In this document: piece after piece, positions 58,984-64,000 of the stretch | How the letters are laid out: each line of letters opens with the position of its first letter | Numbering within the stretch: position 1 is the first letter of the stretch | Assembly (NCBI RefSeq): GCF_044904665.1 | Contig: NZ_JADIKM010000006.1 | Coordinates: forward strand, 310,001 to 374,000 | Length of the DNA: 64,000 nucleotides | Direction: 5' to 3' | Source of the DNA: Dyella_A ginsengisoli | GTDB taxonomy: Bacteria; Pseudomonadota; Gammaproteobacteria; Xanthomonadales; Rhodanobacteraceae | Notes under the pieces: model-generated | Databases searched by the model: none | Told to the model about the DNA's origin: nothing | Seen by the model: only the letters and a program-made list of their open reading frames with translations | Position numbers and translations under genes: made by a program

Positions 58984-60081
58984 ATGCGTCGCCTAAGCTG
59001 TCTCACCCTCCTGCTCGGACTGCTGCCGATGGCCACTGCCGCATTGCACGCCGCCGAGAAACCGCTCGCGTCGAAGGTGCTGGTGATCGGCCACCGCGGC
59101 GCCAGCGCGCTGCGGCCCGAGCACACGCTGGCCTCGTACGCCAAGGCGATCGCCGACGGTGCCGACGTGATCGAGCCGGACCTGGTGATGACCAAGGACG
59201 GCGTGATGGTGGCCCGCCATGAGAACAACATCGCCGGCACCACCGACGTGGCCAGCCATCCCGAGTTCGCCGCGCGCAAGACCACCAAGGTGATCGACGG
59301 CCAGCGCGTCACCGGCTGGTTCACCGAGGACTTCACCCTCGCCGAACTGAAAACCCTGCGCGCCCGCGAGCGCCTGCCCGAGCTGCGCGGCACCGCCTGG
59401 GACGGCCAGTTCCAGATCGCCACGCTGGACGAGATCATCGACTTCGTCGCCGCCGAGTCGGCCGCGCGCGGGCGAGTGATCGGGCTGATCCCGGAGATCA
59501 AGCACGGCACCTACTTCCAGCACATCGGCCTGCCGATGGAAGACGCGCTGCTCGCCACGCTGGCCGCGCATGCGTACACGCGCACCGCGCCGGTGGAGAT
59601 CCAGTCGTTCGAGATCGCCAACCTGAAGTACCTGCGCGGCAAGCTGGGCAAGGCGCATCCCAACATTACGTTGCTGCAGCTGATCGACGAGCCGGCGATG
59701 CACCCGGGCGACGTGCTGGCGGCCGGCGGCACGCTCACCTACGCGCAGATGATCACGCCGGCGGGGCTCAGGACGATCGCCCGGTACGCCGATGCGATCG
59801 GCCCCGACTACCACGCCATCATCCCGTACACCGCCGATGGCCACCTCGGCACGCCCACCGCGCTGGTGCACGATGCGCACGCCGCTGGCCTGCAGGTGCA
59901 TCCGTACACCTTCCGCCCGGAGAACACCTTCCTGGCGAAGGACTTCTGGCAGGGCGACGACCCGAACACCTTCAATGCCGCCGGCATGCTGGCGCAGCTC
60001 AAGGTGTACCTCGATGCCGGCATCGATGCGTTCTTCACCGACGATCCGGCGCTGGGACGGCAGGCCGTCGACGCGCGCTGA
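58984..60081 (+). CDS. glpQ: Glycerophosphodiester phosphodiesterase, secreted GlpQ type
   Basis: 365 residues with a signal peptide ending near LHAAEKPLA. The catalytic set is VIGHRGASALRPEHT with the HR pair, DVIEPDLVMTKDGVMVARHE with Glu, Asp and His, and EIKHGTYFQ. The C-terminus has FTDDPALG. It hydrolyses glycerophosphodiesters to sn-glycerol-3-phosphate and an alcohol. The ATG at 58984 starts a normal signal peptide; upstream in-frame sequence is unconserved. It belongs with phoA before and the phosphodiesterase after. Confidence 0.92.
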   Translation: MRRLSCLTLLLGLLPMATAALHAAEKPLASKVLVIGHRGASALRPEHTLASYAKAIADGADVIEPDLVMTKDGVMVARHENNIAGTTDVASHPEFAARKTTKVIDGQRVTGWFTEDFTLAELKTLRARERLPELRGTAWDGQFQIATLDEIIDFVAAESAARGRVIGLIPEIKHGTYFQHIGLPMEDALLATLAAHAYTRTAPVEIQSFEIANLKYLRGKLGKAHPNITLLQLIDEPAMHPGDVLAAGGTLTYAQMITPAGLRTIARYADAIGPDYHAIIPYTADGHLGTPTALVHDAHAAGLQVHPYTFRPENTFLAKDFWQGDDPNTFNAAGMLAQLKVYLDAGIDAFFTDDPALGRQAVDAR

Positions 60082-60160
60082 CGCGGGCGGACACGTGGCT
60101 GTCACCACCGTGTAGCGCGCGGCGGCAAGCATGCGCGGCTCCCTTCCCCGGATCGCCGCC

Positions 60161-61498
60161 ATGCCTCGCCTGTTCCGTTCCTGCCTGGGCCTGCTGGCCC
60201 TCGCGTTCGCTCTGCCCAGCGCCGCCGCGCCGGTGCTGCTGATCTCCATCGACGGGCTGCGTCCCGGCGACGTGCTGCATGCGAAGGAGCGCGGCCTGGC
60301 GCTGCCCAACCTCACCCGCTTCCTGCGCGAGGGCAGCTATGCCGAAGGCGTCACCGGCGTGCTGCCCACGCTCACCTATCCCAGCCATGTCACCCTGCTC
60401 ACCGGCGTGTCGCCGAGCGTGCACGGCGTCGGCGGCAACCTCAGCTTCGATCCCACCAACAAGAACCAGCTCGGTTGGGACTGGTACGCCAGCGACATCA
60501 AGGTGCCCACGCTGTGGCAGGCCGCGCACGACGCGGGACTCTCCACCGCCAACGTGCACTGGCCGGTGAGCGTGGGCGCCGTGGGCGTGGACTGGAACCT
60601 GCCGCAGATCTGGCGCACCGGCACCGACGACGATCGCAAGCTGCTCGCCGCGCTGGCCACGCCCGGACTGCTGCCGGCGCTGGAGAAAGACCTCGGCCCG
60701 TATCCGCAGGGCATCAACGAGGAGCTCGACGGCGACCAGGCACGCGCGCGCTTCGCAGTAGAGCTGCTGACGCTGCATCGGCCGGATTTCATGACCGTCT
60801 ACTTCGCCTCGCTCGACCACGAGGAGCATGCCAAGGGCCCCGGCACGCCCGACGCCAACCGCGTGCTCGAGCAGATCGATGCCCTGGTCGGCGAAGTGGC
60901 CGCGGCCGCACGGCGCGTGCATCCGGACGGCGTCGTCGCGGTGGTCTCCGACCACGGCTTCGCGCCGGTCACGCAGGATGTGAACCTGTATGCGCCGTTC
61001 CTCAAGGACGGTCTGGTGACGCTGAAGGACGGCGCCATCACCGACTGGCAGGCGGCGGTGTGGAACGACGGCGGCAGCGCGGCCATCGTGCTGCGCGATC
61101 CTTCCAATGAAGCGGTGAAGGCGCGCGTGCAGGCGCTGCTTGATCGTCTGCGCCAGGACCCGGCCTACGGCATCGCCGAGATCCTCGATCGCCAGCAGCT
61201 GCTGGCCAAGGGCGGCAGCGACAAGGCAAGCTGGTTCGTGGTGCTCAAGCCCGGCTACGAGCTGGGTGTCACCCTCGATGCGCCGCTGCCGGCACCCTCG
61301 CATTACCACGGCATGCACGGCTATGACCCGTCGCGCCCCGATCAACGCGCCACGCTGCTGATCGCCGGTTCCGGCGTGCCGGCCGGCCGCGACCTCGGCG
61401 TGGTGGACATGCGCGACATCGCGCCCACGCTGGCCGGTTACCTCGGTGTGACGCTGCCGACGGCGCAAGGACATGCGCTGCTCGCGCCGAAGCGCTGA
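60161..61498 (+). CDS. Secreted nucleotide pyrophosphatase/phosphodiesterase (NPP family)
   Basis: 445 residues from the ATG at 60161; an in-frame ATG at 60131 also leaves a usable signal peptide. The signal peptide ends in PSAAAPV. VLLISIDGLRPGDV carries the first metal Asp, the nucleophile Thr lies in LPTLTYPSHVTLLTG, followed by YFASLDHEEHAKGP and VVSDHGFAPV, and the second metal His in HYHGMHGY. This is the classic ectonucleotide pyrophosphatase/phosphodiesterase set. It lies 80 bases after glpQ and 181 before a TonB receptor. Confidence 0.9.
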   Translation: MPRLFRSCLGLLALAFALPSAAAPVLLISIDGLRPGDVLHAKERGLALPNLTRFLREGSYAEGVTGVLPTLTYPSHVTLLTGVSPSVHGVGGNLSFDPTNKNQLGWDWYASDIKVPTLWQAAHDAGLSTANVHWPVSVGAVGVDWNLPQIWRTGTDDDRKLLAALATPGLLPALEKDLGPYPQGINEELDGDQARARFAVELLTLHRPDFMTVYFASLDHEEHAKGPGTPDANRVLEQIDALVGEVAAAARRVHPDGVVAVVSDHGFAPVTQDVNLYAPFLKDGLVTLKDGAITDWQAAVWNDGGSAAIVLRDPSNEAVKARVQALLDRLRQDPAYGIAEILDRQQLLAKGGSDKASWFVVLKPGYELGVTLDAPLPAPSHYHGMHGYDPSRPDQRATLLIAGSGVPAGRDLGVVDMRDIAPTLAGYLGVTLPTAQGHALLAPKR

Positions 61499-61679
61499 AC
61501 GATCCGGCGCATGTGACAGAACGGTTTAGCCGTCCAAACGCGCTGACACACCGGTGTAAGCGTCGCTTCACACGCGCCACTCATGCTTTCGCGATTCGCC
61601 CGATCGGGGCGATCGCAGATTTCCCGTTTCTCCCACTGATGCCGCGAGGGCCGTGCCCCCGCGACGAGGATGTGCACGC

Positions 61680-64000
61680 ATGTCGAACCGCCTGATCTCC
61701 CATCGCCGCGCCGTGCTGGCGCTTGCCCTTTTCGCCGCGCTGCAGGGAAGCGCGCTGGCCACCGACACGCCGAGCGCCACGGATGCCGCGCCCGCCGATG
61801 CCGCCGCCGATGCCAGCAAGGTCAAGCAGCTGCAGACGGTGTCGGTGATCGGCCAGGGCGAGTCGCGCCAGGTGCAGCGCATCACCAGCGAAGACGTGAA
61901 GGTGCTGCCGCCGGGCAGCAGCCCGCTCAAGGTGCTCGAAGGAAAGCCCGGCGTGCACTTCGAGTCGGCCGATCCGTTCGGCAACTACGAGTGGTCCACC
62001 CGCATCAGCCTGCGCGGCTTCAACCAGAACCGCCTCGGCTTCACGCTGGACGGCATTCCGCTGGGCGACATGAGCTACGGCAACCAGAACGGCCTGCACA
62101 TCAGCCGTGCGCTGATCGCCGAGAACCTCGGCGGCGCCGAGCTGGCCGAGGGCATCGGCTCGCTGGGCACGGCGTCCACCAGCGACCTCGGCGGCACCGT
62201 GCAGTTCTACTCGGCCGATCCCACGCCCGACTACGGTGTGACCGTGGCGCAGAGCATCGGCAGCGACTCGGCCCGCCGCACCTACGCGCGCCTCGACACC
62301 GGCGACCACCACGGCTTCGCCATGTACCTGTCCGGCGCCTACGCCACCGTCGACAAGTGGAAGGGCCAGGGCGACCAGACGCAGAAGCAGTTCAACGGCA
62401 AGGCGGTGTACGACTTCGGCGACGACAGCCGCGTCGGTGCGCTGCTCACCACCTCCAGCCGCCACGAAAACGACTACCAGGATCTCTCGCTCGCGCTGGA
62501 AAAGCGCAACGGCTGGAACTGGGACAACTTCCGCCCCGACTGGAACCGCGCCGTGGCCGTGGCCACCCAGTACCAGACCACCGGCACGGTCAACGACGGC
62601 AACGTGCAGAGCGTGGATGACGCCTACTACGACGCCAGCGGCCTGCGCGACGACACCGTGGCCAGCGTGTTCGGCGATTTCGCCCTCAGCGACACGGTGC
62701 GCCTGAAGGCCACCGGCTACTACCACAACGATCGCGGCCAGGGTCACTGGTGGACGCCGTACGTGCCCTCCTACCCGGGCACGCCGCAGCAGACGCCGAT
62801 CTCGATCCGCACCACCGAGTACGGCATCGACCGCGGCGGCCTCACCGCGGCGCTGAGCTGGGACATCGGCAGCCACCACGTGGAGGCGGGGTTCTGGTAC
62901 GAGGACTCCAACCACAACGTGCAGCGCAACTACTACTACGTCACCGGTCCGATCAGCGACAACTACTTCCTCGAAGATCCGAACCTGCGTCAGTTCTACC
63001 AGCACTACGAAACCACCACGCGCCAGTTCTACGTGCAGGACAGCTTCAAGCTGCTGGACGACCGCCTGAGCGTGGACGTGGGCTTCAAGTCGCCGCACAG
63101 CAAGGTTACCGCGCGCGCCGTGCCGGGCACGCTCACCTACGGCACCGCCGGTGCCTACGCAGCCGGCACGCTGACCGCGAAGAAGACCTTCCTGCCGCAG
63201 ATCGGTGCCAGCTATCAGCTCGGCGGCGGCTTCGAGGTGTTCGGCTCGTACGCCAAGAACATCGCCGCCTACCAGGCCGGCATCACCGGCCCGCTGGCCA
63301 CCACCCAGGTCGCCTTCGACACCTTCGGCAAGCAGTTGAAGCCCGAGCAGTCGCGCACCATCGAGGGCGGCCTGCGCCAGGTCAGCGACTTCTACCAGGC
63401 CTCGCTGGCGCTGTACGACGTGAAGTTCGACAACCGCCTGCTGGTGATCTCGCAGTGCGCCGGCATCGTCGGCTGCGCCAGCGGCTACGCCAACGTGGGC
63501 TCGGTGAGCAGCCGCGGCGCCGAGCTGGCGGTGAACTTCAAGCTGGCCGACGACCTGCACTGGTCCAACTCGCTCTCCTACAACCGCTCGCGCTACGACA
63601 ACAACTACGTCAGCGGTTTCGATGCGCAGAACAACCCGATCGTGGTGCCGACCAAGGGCAAGACCGTGGTCGACAGCCCCAAGCAGCTGATCGCCTCGGA
63701 GCTGGTGTGGACGCCCGGCCCGTGGGACGTGCGCGTGTCTGCGCACTACACCGGCAAGCGCTACTACACCTACATCAACGATGCCGGCGTGCCGTCGTAC
63801 TGGCTGTTCAACGCCGAGGTGGGCTACGACCTGGGCAAGGTCGGCTTTGCGCAGGACATCAAGCTCGCGCTCAACGTCACCAACCTCGCCAACAAGCGCT
63901 ACTTCGGCACCATCGGCTCCAACGGCTTCGTGGTCAGCGACGCCGGCGGCACCTACCAGACCCTGCTCGCCGGTGCGCCGCGCGCCAGCATGCTGACGGC
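61680..64000 (+). CDS. TonB-dependent receptor (3' end beyond the window)
   Basis: 773 codons visible with no stop by the window edge. A signal peptide ends in GSALATDTP. KQLQTVSVIG is a TonB-box-like region; the plug has SPLKVLEGKPGVHFESADPFGNY, RISLRGFNQNRLGFTLDGIPL and GTASTSDLGGTVQFYSADP, and the barrel region includes AYQAGITGPLATT and YDVKFDNRLLVISQ. GACGAGGA lies about 8 bases before the ATG. Placed after phosphatases and phosphodiesterases, it may import their products or organic phosphates, but substrate is unproved. The 181 bases upstream hold a 10-bp palindrome, ACACCGGTGT (61548-61557). Confidence 0.9.
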   Translation, partial: MSNRLISHRRAVLALALFAALQGSALATDTPSATDAAPADAAADASKVKQLQTVSVIGQGESRQVQRITSEDVKVLPPGSSPLKVLEGKPGVHFESADPFGNYEWSTRISLRGFNQNRLGFTLDGIPLGDMSYGNQNGLHISRALIAENLGGAELAEGIGSLGTASTSDLGGTVQFYSADPTPDYGVTVAQSIGSDSARRTYARLDTGDHHGFAMYLSGAYATVDKWKGQGDQTQKQFNGKAVYDFGDDSRVGALLTTSSRHENDYQDLSLALEKRNGWNWDNFRPDWNRAVAVATQYQTTGTVNDGNVQSVDDAYYDASGLRDDTVASVFGDFALSDTVRLKATGYYHNDRGQGHWWTPYVPSYPGTPQQTPISIRTTEYGIDRGGLTAALSWDIGSHHVEAGFWYEDSNHNVQRNYYYVTGPISDNYFLEDPNLRQFYQHYETTTRQFYVQDSFKLLDDRLSVDVGFKSPHSKVTARAVPGTLTYGTAGAYAAGTLTAKKTFLPQIGASYQLGGGFEVFGSYAKNIAAYQAGITGPLATTQVAFDTFGKQLKPEQSRTIEGGLRQVSDFYQASLALYDVKFDNRLLVISQCAGIVGCASGYANVGSVSSRGAELAVNFKLADDLHWSNSLSYNRSRYDNNYVSGFDAQNNPIVVPTKGKTVVDSPKQLIASELVWTPGPWDVRVSAHYTGKRYYTYINDAGVPSYWLFNAEVGYDLGKVGFAQDIKLALNVTNLANKRYFGTIGSNGFVVSDAGGTYQTLLAGAPRASMLT

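Noticed and set aside
61499..61679. Possible Pho box before the last TonB receptor
   Set aside because: Only one TGACAG-like half was seen; the direct-repeat pattern CTGTCAT with 4-base spacing is not present.

Overview
The window is very GC-rich, densely packed proteobacterial chromosome. The gene content points to a gammaproteobacterium of the Lysobacterales (Xanthomonadales), most like Rhodanobacteraceae (Rhodanobacter, Dyella and relatives). The main reasons are a nag locus built from nagP, a LacI-type regulator, nagB-II, nagA, a glucokinase, a TonB receptor, a GH20 hexosaminidase and nagX; a short IlvM-type small subunit inside a leu-ilv operon; and many TonB-dependent receptors and secreted phosphohydrolases. 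This is inference from family content; no 16S or tRNA gene is present. I found no CRISPR array, prophage, insertion sequence or RNA gene.

Layout. 1-2.6 kb: the end of an HlyD-type adaptor, then a secreted protein with an Arg-Pro-Glu tail and an outer-membrane barrel. 2.6-6.1 kb: a trehalase/glucose dehydrogenase pair and a divergent RhtA-type exporter. 6.1-11 kb: a biotin operon (bioB-bioF-trhO-bioH-bioC) with a possible BirA operator and repeat elements reaching into bioF. 11-16.2 kb: a small membrane protein, comF, a DUF1232 gene, ubiA, a diguanylate cyclase and an MFS transporter. 16.2-29.1 kb: one ten-gene branched-chain amino acid operon, leuA-ilvE-leuCDB-ilvD-ilvC-ilvG-ilvM-ilvA, preceded by an unannotated 46-residue Leu/Val/Ile leader peptide and a terminator. 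29.3-33.1 kb: hom-thrB-thrC, preceded by a 53-residue Thr/Ile leader peptide. 33.2-37.6 kb: an ECF sigma factor, FecR anti-sigma and STN-domain TonB receptor. 37.9-43.8 kb: three phosphohydrolase-type genes. 43.9-56.9 kb: the N-acetylglucosamine/chitin-oligomer locus, arranged around a divergent promoter region with two matching palindromes. 57.1-64 kb: alkaline phosphatase, glycerophosphodiesterase, a nucleotide pyrophosphatase-like phosphodiesterase and a TonB receptor cut by the window end.

How it works together. Hom, ThrB and ThrC make threonine, IlvA turns it into 2-oxobutyrate, and the ilv and leu enzymes complete isoleucine, valine and leucine. Both operons begin with a leader peptide that is the natural sensor for its own products. 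The two leader promoters share the same geometry: TTGAC[CG], 18 bases, TAA[CG]GT, 7 bases, ATG. This suggests that both leader messages are leaderless. In the nag locus the receptor imports amino sugars, hexosaminidase cleaves them, NagP transports GlcNAc, and the kinase, NagA and NagB-II feed glycolysis. The last cluster looks like organic-phosphate scavenging.

The most interesting non-gene features are the two attenuators, a 164-bp imperfect inverted repeat after nagX, a REPIN-like pair before nagX, and a family of CCCTCTCCC/GGGAGAGGG hairpin repeats, one copy of which encodes part of the BioF N-terminus.
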